DNA from: CAWJLS01 sp963843755
GTDB taxonomy: Bacteria > Acidobacteriota > Thermoanaerobaculia > Multivoradales > DATKCC01
Direction: 5' to 3'
NCBI GenBank assembly: GCA_963843755.1
Contig: CAWJLS010000007.1
Coordinates: 310,001 to 374,000, forward strand
Length of the DNA: 64,000 bases
In this document: in pieces, positions 35,426 to 43,366 of the stretch
How positions within the stretch are numbered: position 1 is the stretch's first letter
Layout: each line of letters begins with the position of its first letter
Notes under the pieces: generated by a model
Told to the model about the DNA's origin: nothing
What the model saw: the letters and a program-made list of their open reading frames with translations, nothing else
The model's database searches: none
Made by a program: the position numbers and the translations under genes

Positions 35426-37933
35426 ATGACTTTTTCGATGATCCGTTTCGCACGCCATGCACCCCATGTGAGCGCCGGGCTCCGCGTCGCCGTGCGGGGC
35501 GAGGGGCGGGGGCTGGCCGATCGAGCGGGTCGGGCCATCGGGATCGTCCACCGGTCGCTGGTCCTCCTGGTGGGGCTCTCGACGGTGCTGGCGCTGACGT
35601 CGCCGGCCGGAGCGGCGAGCTTGTCCCGGTCTTCGCGATCCCAGGAGAGATCCGGGGCGCGGGCGGAGGCCCGACCTGAGACTCGATCCGGGGCTCGATC
35701 CGAGGCAGCGAACGACGCGCCGGGCGACCTCGAAACCGACCTCGGGCGCAACGAGGTCCGGGTGCTCTCGGCGCCGTTCGTCCTCGTGCCGGGTGTCACC
35801 CTTGAGGACGCCGCGCTGCCCGAGCGGCTGGCGCGGCTGGGCTATCGCCGGGTCCACGACCGGCCGGAGGCGCCGGGCGAGTACTTCTGGGGCAACGAGC
35901 TGTTCTGGATCTACCGGCGCGCCCACCGGGTCGGCGGGCAGCGCTGGCCGGCCAGGCTGTTCGGCGTCACTCTGTCCGGGCCGGGGGACCCCGAGAGCGG
36001 CAGGAGCGACAGGATCATTGGCTTCGTCGACGCCACGGGGGCGCCGCTCTGGCAGGACGGCGGCGGCCAGCCGTGGATCGAGCCGGAGGTTCTGGCGGAG
36101 TCGCTCTCCGCCGACCGGGCGCCGCGCCGGCCGATCGCCCTGGACCGGCTGCCGGAGCACGTCTGGCGCACGGTGCTGGCGGCCGAGGACCACCGCTTCT
36201 TCGACCATCCGGGCGTCGACACCCTGTCGGTGGCCCGGGCGCTCCTGGCCAACGCCCTGGCCGGGAGGGTCACCCAGGGCGGCAGCACCATCACCCAGCA
36301 GCTCGTCAAGCAGCGCGACCTCTCTCCCCGGCGGACCCTCGGTCGCAAGGTCTCCGAAGCGGTCCGGGCCCTGGCGCTCGAGGCCGAGTACAGCAAGCGG
36401 GAGATCCTGGAGAGCTACCTCAACCACGTCTACTTCGGTCACGTGGGCGGGCTGTCGATCTACGGCGTCGGCGCGGCCGCGGAGGCGTACTTCTCGAAGC
36501 CGGCGACGAAGCTCGACCTGGGCGAGGCGGCGGTGCTGGCGGCGGTGATCCAGGGGCCGAACCGCCTGTCGCCGATCCGCCACCCCGAGCGGGTCGCCAA
36601 GCGCCAGCGCTGGGTGCTGTCCCGGATGGAGGCGCTGGGCTGGGCCGAGCCGGAGGCGCTCGCGCGCGCCCGGCGGCAGGGGATGCCGCGGCTCCGGGTG
36701 ACGGAGCCCCGGCCGCCCGAGGCGCGACGCTTCCTCTCCTGGGTGCGGAGCGTCGCCGCCGAGGAGGCGCCCGAGCGGGTCGAGCGGGGGCGGGGGATGA
36801 TCGTCCAGACCGGAATCGACCCACTGGTCCAGGGCCGGGTCGAGGAGGCGGTGGCCCGGGGGCTCGAGCGCCTCCGGCGGGAGCATCGGGGGCTCCGCGG
36901 GCGCTCGCTCACTGCCGGCCTGGTGGTACTCGACGCCCGGACCGGCGCGGTGATCGCCGAGGTCGGCGGCGATCCCCGGGACCGCGAGGACCTGTTCGAC
37001 CGGGCGCGGCGGGCCGAGCGCCAGACCGGCTCCGCGCTCAAGCCGCTAGTGTTGCTCGAGGCGTTCGACGACTGCGGCCGGCGGGCTCCGCTCTACCCGT
37101 CCCGCCGGGTGCTGGACGAGCCGATCACCCTCGACCTGCCGTCCGGCCCGTGGAGCCCGGAGAACCTGGGGCGCCGCTACCGTGGGGAGATCACCATCCG
37201 CGAGGCGCTGGTCTCTTCGATCAACGTGCCGTTCGTCCGGATCGCCCGCTGGTGCGGGTTCGACGACGTGGCCGCGACCCTGCGCCGGGCCGGCCTCGAC
37301 GTGCCGGAGGAGCCGCCGCCGTCGTTCGTGCTCGGCTCGCTGGGCACCAGCCCGGCGGAGCTGGCCGGCGCCTTCACCGCCTTCGCCACCCAGGGCGTGG
37401 CGCTCCGGCCGCGGCCGGTGCTGTCGATCTTCCGGCCGGCCGGCGCCCGGATCGCGGCGTTCTCACCCGGAGGAGACCGGGTGGCGGAGCCGGCCGCCGC
37501 CTTCATGGTGCGCGACCTGCTGCGCGACGTGGTCCGGCGGGGGACCGGCCGTGCCGCCGCCATCGACGGGCTCGACGCCTGGGGCAAGACCGGCAGCTCC
37601 TCCGACTGGCGCGACGCCTGGTTCGCCGGCGGTGCCGGCGGCGTGGTGGCGGCGCTGTGGGTGGGGATGGACGACGGCTCGCCCCTCGGACTGCCCGCCA
37701 GCCGAGCGGCGGCCCCGATCTGGCACGACGTGGTGGCCGCCGCCGCGCCCGGCCGCCCGGCGCCGGCGCTCGAGGCGCCGTCGGACGTCGAGGTCTTGTG
37801 GGTCCAGGACAGCACCGGCCGGCTGCTCAAGCATCCACGGGAGGGCAGCCACTCGGAGCTGTTCGATCGGGATCACCTCCCCCCGGGCCGCAAGTGGTGG
37901 CGCCCCGATCCGCCGCTTTCGCCCGTCCGCTAG
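35426..37933 (+). CDS. Bifunctional class A penicillin-binding protein (PBP1b-like)
   Basis: An 835-residue peptidoglycan synthase. A membrane anchor lies near residues 40-60, then a short low-complexity linker and a UB2H-like domain (VLSAPFVLVPGVTLEDAALPE near residue 113). Next comes the glycosyltransferase domain with catalytic Glu254 in EDHRFFDHPG and the QGGSTITQQLVKQ motif. The transpeptidase domain has SALK (Ser536, Lys539), SIN near 594 and KTG (Lys721). It polymerises and cross-links glycan strands in the periplasm. The ATG at 35426 is chosen by the position of the anchor; ribosome sites in this area are weak and the next in-frame ATG is only 12 bases away. Confidence 0.93.
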   Translation: MTFSMIRFARHAPHVSAGLRVAVRGEGRGLADRAGRAIGIVHRSLVLLVGLSTVLALTSPAGAASLSRSSRSQERSGARAEARPETRSGARSEAANDAPGDLETDLGRNEVRVLSAPFVLVPGVTLEDAALPERLARLGYRRVHDRPEAPGEYFWGNELFWIYRRAHRVGGQRWPARLFGVTLSGPGDPESGRSDRIIGFVDATGAPLWQDGGGQPWIEPEVLAESLSADRAPRRPIALDRLPEHVWRTVLAAEDHRFFDHPGVDTLSVARALLANALAGRVTQGGSTITQQLVKQRDLSPRRTLGRKVSEAVRALALEAEYSKREILESYLNHVYFGHVGGLSIYGVGAAAEAYFSKPATKLDLGEAAVLAAVIQGPNRLSPIRHPERVAKRQRWVLSRMEALGWAEPEALARARRQGMPRLRVTEPRPPEARRFLSWVRSVAAEEAPERVERGRGMIVQTGIDPLVQGRVEEAVARGLERLRREHRGLRGRSLTAGLVVLDARTGAVIAEVGGDPRDREDLFDRARRAERQTGSALKPLVLLEAFDDCGRRAPLYPSRRVLDEPITLDLPSGPWSPENLGRRYRGEITIREALVSSINVPFVRIARWCGFDDVAATLRRAGLDVPEEPPPSFVLGSLGTSPAELAGAFTAFATQGVALRPRPVLSIFRPAGARIAAFSPGGDRVAEPAAAFMVRDLLRDVVRRGTGRAAAIDGLDAWGKTGSSSDWRDAWFAGGAGGVVAALWVGMDDGSPLGLPASRAAAPIWHDVVAAAAPGRPAPALEAPSDVEVLWVQDSTGRLLKHPREGSHSELFDRDHLPPGRKWWRPDPPLSPVR

Positions 37934-37945
37934 ACCGGGCGGGAA

Positions 37946-37972
37946 GGGGCGAGGCAGCAAGGTGCCTGCCCC
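37946..37972 (+). terminator. Probable terminator after the PBP gene
   Basis: GGGGCGAGGCA (37946-37956) pairs with TGCCTGCCCC (37963-37972) with one bulged G and a 6-base loop, 12 bases after the PBP stop codon. No T tract follows. Confidence 0.4.
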
Positions 37973-38016
37973 GCCAGGACCAGCTCCGAGCAGATCGAGG
38001 CGGTAGGATCGCCACC

Positions 38017-38610
38017 ATGCGCGGTGTCGAGCAGATCCCCTGGCTCTACGATGGCTACATGGACCTGATCGAGTCCATGGGGCTCGGTCGCTGGCGCAGT
38101 TGGCTCGCAGGCGGTGCCACCGGCCGGGTCCTCGACGTGGGCACCGGCACGGGCCGCAACCTGCCGCTCTACGCCGAGGGGACCGAGGTCGTCGCCCTCG
38201 AGCCCGATCTCGGCATGTTGGCGACCGCCCGCCGGCGCCTCGACGGGCAGCGCTGCGAATGCCTCGTGGTCGGCGACGCCATGGCGATGCCCTTCCGGGA
38301 CGGTGCCTTCGACACGGCGGTGAGCGGCCTGGTGTTCTGCTCGGTGCCGGACCCGGGCCGCGGTCTCCGAGAAGTGCGCCGGGTGCTGCGATCGGAAGGG
38401 ACCTTCCGGATGCTCGAGCACGTGCGCCACCCGACGCGGTGGATCGGCCGCCTCCAGGACCTGGTGCAGCCGTGCTGGACGCCGATCGCCGGCGGCTGCC
38501 ATCCGAACCGGGACACCGAGGCCACCGTCGAAGCCGCCGGCTTCACGATCGATCGGGCGACGCGCCGGGCGAAAGGGACCCTCCGGAGGTTCGTGGCGCG
38601 TCCGGCCTGA
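38017..38610 (+). CDS. Class I SAM-dependent methyltransferase
   Basis: A 197-residue methyltransferase. Motif I VLDVGTGTGRNLPLY is near residues 38-52, the acidic residue after strand 2 is in VALEPD, and motif II/III blocks are VGDAMAMPFRDGAFDTAV and RVLRSEGTFRMLEHVRH. The family resembles phospholipid or small-molecule methyltransferases (UbiE/PmtA-like), though the substrate is unknown. AGGATCGCC precedes the ATG. Its last 68 bases overlap the end of the convergent CPBP gene. Confidence 0.87.
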   Translation: MRGVEQIPWLYDGYMDLIESMGLGRWRSWLAGGATGRVLDVGTGTGRNLPLYAEGTEVVALEPDLGMLATARRRLDGQRCECLVVGDAMAMPFRDGAFDTAVSGLVFCSVPDPGRGLREVRRVLRSEGTFRMLEHVRHPTRWIGRLQDLVQPCWTPIAGGCHPNRDTEATVEAAGFTIDRATRRAKGTLRRFVARPA

Positions 38611-39367
38611 CCGGCTTCTCAGGCTCCTGCGGCTCCTGGCCACCAGGCGCCTCGCGCAAGATCAGCCACGAGATCAGTCCCTGTCCGGCGTCGACCAGCA
38701 CATGGAGGACGATGGCCGGCCAGAGGGAGCCGAACAGGAGGACGACCGCGGTGAAGAGAGCGCCGGCAATGCCGGTGCTGACGATGCCTTTCGAACCCTG
38801 GTAGGCGTGGGCCGCCGCGAAGACGACGACCGAGAGGACGGCCGCACCCCACAGCCCGAGCGCCGGCCGGAAGACCCAGAGGAGGTATCCCCGGAAGACG
38901 AGCTCCTCGCAGAAGCCGGCCGACACCGAGAGCGCGACGAACAGCGCCAGCTCGGAGCATGTGTGCGGGAGGACGGCGGCGAGCTCGCCGAGCTGACCCG
39001 ACAGGCCGGCCCGCCTCGCGGGCGCGATCGCTGCGATCTTGGCGATGGTCCGGCCGTACCAGGTGCCGAGCGCCAGGACCAGCAGACCGGCCACCCACAG
39101 CCGCCACCCGTGCGGGGTGACGAATCCGAGCGGCCTCCAGGGCCGTCCCTCGAGCCACCACAGCGCCAGCCCGGCACCGGCCAAGGCCCAGAGCATGGTC
39201 ATCCAGGCCGACCAGAGCCACCTCCGGGCCCGTCCCCCCTCCGATCCCCGCTCCGACCGGTCCGCGGTGGCGGGGGAGCGCCGGCGGAACGTGCGCCAGA
39301 GCACGAAGTGGTCGAACAGCAGCGTGGCCGCGATGAACGCGAGATAGAGACGATCGGTCGTCGTCAT
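38543..39367 (-). CDS. CPBP-family intramembrane metalloprotease (second of a pair)
   Basis: A 274-residue integral membrane protein with the CPBP/Abi motifs EELVFRG, FAAAHAYQG and HVLVDAGQG that form the Glu/His active site of Rce1-type proteases. About seven membrane helices are seen. The ATG at 39367 is preferred over one 6 bases upstream because AAGGGG then sits at a normal distance. It follows a second CPBP gene by 11 bases, and that in turn overlaps a TetR gene, so this is a three-gene operon. Family members process prenylated proteins or bacteriocin-related peptides; the substrate here is unknown. The gene's end overlaps the convergent methyltransferase gene. Confidence 0.88.
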   Translation of the reverse strand: MTTTDRLYLAFIAATLLFDHFVLWRTFRRRSPATADRSERGSEGGRARRWLWSAWMTMLWALAGAGLALWWLEGRPWRPLGFVTPHGWRLWVAGLLVLALGTWYGRTIAKIAAIAPARRAGLSGQLGELAAVLPHTCSELALFVALSVSAGFCEELVFRGYLLWVFRPALGLWGAAVLSVVVFAAAHAYQGSKGIVSTGIAGALFTAVVLLFGSLWPAIVLHVLVDAGQGLISWLILREAPGGQEPQEPEKPVRPDAPRTSGGSLSPGASPDRS

Positions 39368-39378
39368 CGACATCCCCT

Positions 39379-40074
39379 TCAGGTGGTTTCGCCCCGGCAG
39401 GATTCGCCGGCCGGTGGGGTCGCGTCGCCCCTCACCCGCGCCAGGGCGAGCCCGGCCAGCAGGTCGTAGGTGAAGTGGGCGCCGATGGCCACCCAGAGCG
39501 ACCCCGTGAGCAGCACGACCACCTGGTTGCCGAAACCCAGCACGCCGGCGACGACGGCGGGCCGGCCGCCCTGGGGGAGATGCATCACGCCGAAGACCGC
39601 GGCGCTGGCCAGGGCGGCGATCCAGAAGCTGCCGCTGGCGTCGAGGCCGAGCTGGAACAGGACGCCCCGGTACACGGCCTCCTCGGCGAAGGCCACGGTT
39701 CCCAAGAGGCCGACGTAGCCCGCCACCTCGCGGCGCGACCGGGGAGCCAGGTGCCGCCCCACGCGCCGCCGGCTCATCGCCTCGGGCCGCCGGAGCACGG
39801 TCCACAGCCGGAGGCACTTGATGGCCACCCAGGCCACCCCGATGGCCGCGTCGGACGGACGGATCGCCGGCACCGGGAAGAGCTCGATCCCCTGCTGCCG
39901 CGCGGTGATCCAGGCGAAGGCGAGGAGGATCAGCTCGAAGACCGCGTTGGACGCGTAGAGCCGCGGGCGGGGAGGGAGCGCGGCGCCCCGTCGGACCTGG
40001 CGCGACGACCGCCACGCCATGACCGGCATCGCGACGCCGACGCAGAGCACGAACAGCCAGGCGAGGACGCTCAC
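39379..40074 (-). CDS. CPBP-family intramembrane metalloprotease (first of a pair)
   Basis: A 231-residue membrane protein with the CPBP motifs EEAVYRGVL (first glutamate pair), FGVMHLPQG (His) and HFTYDLLAG (His/Asp). About six helices are seen. Its start codon overlaps the TetR gene stop by four bases (ATGA), which indicates translational coupling. Two different CPBP proteases under one TetR-type regulator suggest a response to a membrane or lipid-like signal, which is inference. Confidence 0.88.
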   Translation of the reverse strand: MSVLAWLFVLCVGVAMPVMAWRSSRQVRRGAALPPRPRLYASNAVFELILLAFAWITARQQGIELFPVPAIRPSDAAIGVAWVAIKCLRLWTVLRRPEAMSRRRVGRHLAPRSRREVAGYVGLLGTVAFAEEAVYRGVLFQLGLDASGSFWIAALASAAVFGVMHLPQGGRPAVVAGVLGFGNQVVVLLTGSLWVAIGAHFTYDLLAGLALARVRGDATPPAGESCRGETT

Positions 40075-40787
40075 GAGGCGCCCCCGGCGGCCGGCAGCTC
40101 CAGGTACCCCCGCGCCAGCCGCGTCAGCTCCGGGACCAGCTCGTCTTCGGCGATGGTCAGCGCCGGAGACCGGATCTCGCCATAGAGGGTGAGCTCTTTG
40201 AGCAGCGCCTCGATGGTCGAAACCACGAAGACGGCCGCCCGCCGTGGGTTCGGGTGGCCGATGCCTCCGCGCGACCCTTCGAGAAGCGCGGTGAACCGCT
40301 CGATGATCAGGGCGCTGAACGCCGCCGCCGCCGCCCGGAACGCCGGATCGGGATGGCTCCGGGTGTAGGTCAGCACCGCCCGGATCTGCGCCCGCCGCTC
40401 ACGGAAGCTCGCGACGCGATGCTCGATCCAGGCGGCGACGATCTCCGCCACCGGCCGGCCGCGCCATCGATCCAGAGGGAAGGCGGCGTTCAGATCGTCC
40501 TCCGGCTGCCGGTAGTAGCCGGTGAAGAAGGCCGCCAGCAGGGCGTCCTTGTCGCGGAAGCGGCCGTAGAACGTCCCGACGGCGACCCCGGCCTCCCGGC
40601 AGATCTCGGCGACCGTTGCGTCCGCGACTCCGGAGCGCGCGATGACCTCCCGGGTGGCGGCGAGGAGCCGCCGCTCCGTGTCGCGGCTGCGTCGCTGCCG
40701 GGCGGGGATCGTGCCACTCGGGCGCTTCGGGCCCTTCGGACGCTTCGGACGGTTGCTGGGAGGTGGCGGAGCGCTGGATCGGGGCAC
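40071..40787 (-). CDS. TetR-family transcriptional regulator of the CPBP operon
   Basis: A 238-residue regulator. A basic, Pro-rich N-terminal tail (about 30 residues) precedes the HTH (LLAATREVIARSGVADATVAEICREAGVAVGTFYGRFRDKDALLAAFF, seen as two helices and the typical GTFYxRFxDKxAL end). The C-terminal ligand domain is helical. The start is about 40 bases downstream of a perfect palindrome that overlaps a TATAAT box, so it probably represses its own operon, which includes the two CPBP genes. Confidence 0.9.
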   Translation of the reverse strand: MPRSSAPPPPSNRPKRPKGPKRPSGTIPARQRRSRDTERRLLAATREVIARSGVADATVAEICREAGVAVGTFYGRFRDKDALLAAFFTGYYRQPEDDLNAAFPLDRWRGRPVAEIVAAWIEHRVASFRERRAQIRAVLTYTRSHPDPAFRAAAAAFSALIIERFTALLEGSRGGIGHPNPRRAAVFVVSTIEALLKELTLYGEIRSPALTIAEDELVPELTRLARGYLELPAAGGAS

Positions 40788-40821
40788 GGTCTCTCCGGGC
40801 GAGGTGTCGGGGCCGGATGCG

Positions 40822-40846
40822 AATCCGAACTTGTATTCGGATTATA
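40822..40846 (-). promoter_or_regulatory. TetR-type operator overlapping a -10 box
   Basis: AATCCGAA-CTTGTA-TTCGGATT (40822-40843) is a perfect 8-bp inverted repeat with a 6-base spacer, the size typical of TetR-family sites. The sequence at 40846-40841 reads TATAAT on the minus strand, a perfect -10 box partly inside the palindrome, about 40 bases before TSS-to-start distance to the TetR gene. No good -35 box is seen. Confidence 0.7.
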
Positions 40847-40898
40847 CATAGATCACGGCCCGGGGCATGCGGGCAATCCAGGCCAGGAGCCCGATCCG

Positions 40899-41264
40899 CT
40901 ACCCGAAGACGACCAGCAACAGCCCGACCAGGCCGGGGACCGCCTGAAACCACAGGATCTTCCGGCTGGCGGTCGCCGCCCCGAACAGGCCGGCGACGAC
41001 GACGCACGACAGGAAGAACAGCTTCACGACGAAGCCGCCGCTTCCGAGCAGATCGAGCACCAGGCCCAGGACGAGCCCGGCGGCGAGGAAGCCGTTGTAG
41101 AGCCCCTGGTTCGCGGCGAGCACCTTCGTCGCGGCGGCCTGCTCCCTGGTCTGCCCGAAGGCGCGCAGCCCCGCGGGCTTGTCCCACAAGAACATCTCGA
41201 GGACCAGGAAGTAGGCGTGGAGCAGGGCGACCAGGACGATCACTGCGTCAGCGAGCATAGTCAT
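40899..41264 (-). CDS. DUF1304-family small membrane protein
   Basis: A 121-residue protein with four membrane helices matching the DUF1304 family: LLHAYFLVLEMFLWDKPAGLRAFG at the start, ANQGLYNGFLAAGLVLG in the middle and a Gly/Leu/Val-rich end. The first ATG is at 41264 and another in frame is 6 bases further on; neither has a strong ribosome site. The function of the family is unknown. It is encoded upstream of the TetR operon on the same strand, about 55 bases before the operator. Confidence 0.85.
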   Translation of the reverse strand: MTMLADAVIVLVALLHAYFLVLEMFLWDKPAGLRAFGQTREQAAATKVLAANQGLYNGFLAAGLVLGLVLDLLGSGGFVVKLFFLSCVVVAGLFGAATASRKILWFQAVPGLVGLLLVVFG

Positions 41265-41460
41265 GGCGCCCGCACTCTACTCCAAGAGCCTCCGTTCCAG
41301 GAGGCTGCGCGGCGAGCCGTCCGGAACGTCCGAGCGCCGGCAGAGCCCGGGAGGTGATCCCGGGGGCCGGGCACACCCCCGCAGTCGGAACGAGGAGAGC
41401 CACGTCGTTCCGCGGGGCACCTGCCGGTCCTTTCCGGCAGCCGTCGCCTTCGCTCGGCCT

Positions 41461-42708
41461 TCAGGCCTTGGCGATCACCTGGCCGACCAGGTAGCTCGTG
41501 CCGTCGTTGCCGTTCGGCGTGCTCGGGCCGTGACCGGTGAACTCCTTGGCCACGCCCGGGCGGAAGATCACGCAGTGGGTCGAGCCTCCGAACTGGAAGT
41601 AGCCGAGCTCCTGCCCCTTCTCGACGCGCGCGCCGGGTTGGATCGTCTCGTCGATGGAGCAGGTCGAGATCTCCACCATGCCGATGGGCATCACGCAGAC
41701 CAGGCCGACCGGCTCCTCGGCCTGGATGAAGATGATGGCGCGGGTCTGGACGTGGGCGAGGTAACCCTCGGATTCGTCCTGGTCCGTCGGGTCCTCGCCC
41801 CAGGCGGTGTCCTGGGTGAAGAGAAGCCCTTCCTTGACATAGGCCTTGACCACCGTGCCGGCGACGGGGCTGTGCCAGCGGTGGTAGTTGAAGGGGCTCA
41901 GGAACGCCTGGAACACGTCGCCGCCGACGAACTGCTCCACGTAGTTGCCGTCGAGCATCTCGTTCAGCGAATAGGGCTCCGACTTGATCCAGAACGGGGT
42001 CGACCGCTTCACGTCGTGGGCGATGCGGTAGACCTGGGAGTCACAGGCGGCGGTGACGATCGTCGGATCGTCCGGGTCCGCGATCGGCCGGGCACCCTGG
42101 CGCACCGCGCGGGTGAAGAAGTCGTTCCACGAGTGGAACCCCCAGTACTCGGCGTCGGGGTCGTAGACGTAGCTCTCCATGTCGAGCTGCTTCTGGGCGG
42201 CCTCGCTCTGCCAGCCGTTCGGCCCGGGGTTGATCACGTAGCGCGAGTCGCTCGAATCGAGGAAGCCCGTCCAGGCGAGCAGCAGCCGGCGGAAGATGGA
42301 ATTGATCGGCGGGTAGCGGTACGCGGCGAAGCCGGACGGTGTACCCATGGTCCAGATCAACACCGCGGAGAAGGGGGTGCCCACGAGGGCCGTCGCCTCG
42401 CCGTGCCCCGGGGGCACGTAGGGCGGCGCGGTGGTCAACACCGCGTTGAGCTGAAGCAGCAGCTCCTCGACCGTTCTGGGGTGGTGCTTCTTGTACTTGG
42501 GCGGGATCTCCCGGATCATCTCCGTCACGTACATGCGCGCTACCGGGTCGCGGTCGAGCAGCTCCTGAAAGTCCTGGATGACCGGGTTCACCGGCACCTG
42601 GTCCATCTTCTGGACGACCTCTTCCAGAACCACCGAACGGACGCGCTCGATGGCCTCCACGTCGGTAAGCAAGAACGAATCGCGCTGCGTCTTCAGAGCC
42701 TCGGACAT
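41461..42708 (-). CDS. Phosphatidylserine decarboxylase-family protein with N-terminal PSDC-like extension
   Basis: A 415-residue pyruvoyl-type decarboxylase. The C-terminal half has the family motifs FLSPFNYHRWHSPVAG (about residues 268-283) and FGGSTHC, the self-cleavage site corresponding to LGST, where a serine becomes the pyruvoyl group. The N-terminal 170 residues (WTMGTPSGFAAYRYPPIN and GWQSEAAQKQL) look like the extra domain of the fungal/bacterial PSD branch that also contains aromatic amino acid decarboxylases such as PsiD. It has no membrane helix or signal. The replacement of the usual Leu-Gly-Ser-Thr by Gly-Gly-Ser-Thr is seen in that branch. The substrate could be phosphatidylserine or an amino acid. 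Confidence 0.85.
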   Translation of the reverse strand: MSEALKTQRDSFLLTDVEAIERVRSVVLEEVVQKMDQVPVNPVIQDFQELLDRDPVARMYVTEMIREIPPKYKKHHPRTVEELLLQLNAVLTTAPPYVPPGHGEATALVGTPFSAVLIWTMGTPSGFAAYRYPPINSIFRRLLLAWTGFLDSSDSRYVINPGPNGWQSEAAQKQLDMESYVYDPDAEYWGFHSWNDFFTRAVRQGARPIADPDDPTIVTAACDSQVYRIAHDVKRSTPFWIKSEPYSLNEMLDGNYVEQFVGGDVFQAFLSPFNYHRWHSPVAGTVVKAYVKEGLLFTQDTAWGEDPTDQDESEGYLAHVQTRAIIFIQAEEPVGLVCVMPIGMVEISTCSIDETIQPGARVEKGQELGYFQFGGSTHCVIFRPGVAKEFTGHGPSTPNGNDGTSYLVGQVIAKA

Positions 42709-42955
42709 CTTCCTCTCCCTTCCTGTCGAAGAACCGATGCGTGGGCCAGGACTCCGTCGCGGGGTGCGCGGAAGGCCGCCTGCGTTCCGGGCACTCTGGT
42801 CGGTGATCGGTGAACTGCCCGCCCTGGCACCAAGTAGTCAGAGTATACGAACGAGCGGACGAAGAAGAGCGGAGGATTCTGGCGTTGCCGGGGTGTCCGC
42901 AGCGCCCGATCGACCTGCGGCCGCCGGGCTGACGCGCGGTCCGAATCATCTCCCC

Positions 42956-43004
42956 TTGACAGACTAGGAGAAGCCTCCTACTCTTTGCCTAGTCTGACTA
43001 GGAG
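42956..43004 (+). promoter_or_regulatory. Promoter and PadR operator
   Basis: TTGACA (42956-42961), a 17-base spacer and TACTCT (42979-42984) form a promoter. It is overlaid by inverted repeats: AGACTAGG (42961-42968) with CCTAGTCT (42988-42995), and TAGGAG (42965-42970) with CTCCTA (42975-42980). GACTAGGAG is also repeated directly at 42962 and 42996. This is what a self-regulating PadR gene is expected to carry. The rest of the gap 42709-42955 has no supported gene. Confidence 0.7.
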
Positions 43005-43023
43005 AGACCCCAGGAGAGCCCTG

Positions 43024-43365
43024 ATGACCGAGACCACCGACCTCCTCCCCGGCACCCTCGACATGCTGGTCCTGAAGGCCCTGTCGCTCGAGCCGCTCCA
43101 CGGCTACGGCCTGTTACAGCGCATCCACCAGATCTCGGGTGGCGCGCTCGAGATCCCCCAGGGATCGATCTACCCGGCGGTCTACCGCCTGGAGCACGAG
43201 CGCCTGATCACCGGTGAGTGGGGCAAGAGCGAGGCCGGCCGCAGGGCGAAGTACTACCGCCTGACGCCGGCGGGCCGGCGGCGGTTGAACGAGGAGACCG
43301 CCTCCTGGAACCGCCTGGCGACGGCCATCGGGATGGCGCTCGCCATGACCCCCGAGGAGGTCTGA
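43024..43365 (+). CDS. PadR-family transcriptional regulator
   Basis: A 113-residue winged-helix regulator. LLPGTLDMLVLKALSLEPLHGYGLLQRIHQ and GSIYPAVYRLEHERLI are the hallmark PadR helices; the wing is GRRAKYYRLTPAGRRRL. CAGGAGAGCC precedes the ATG at 43024. The stop codon is one base before the GTG of the ABC permease gene, so the two are translated together. PadR next to such a permease is common in Acidobacteria, where the regulator likely represses the pair. Confidence 0.93.
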   Translation: MTETTDLLPGTLDMLVLKALSLEPLHGYGLLQRIHQISGGALEIPQGSIYPAVYRLEHERLITGEWGKSEAGRRAKYYRLTPAGRRRLNEETASWNRLATAIGMALAMTPEEV

Positions 43366-43366
43366 C

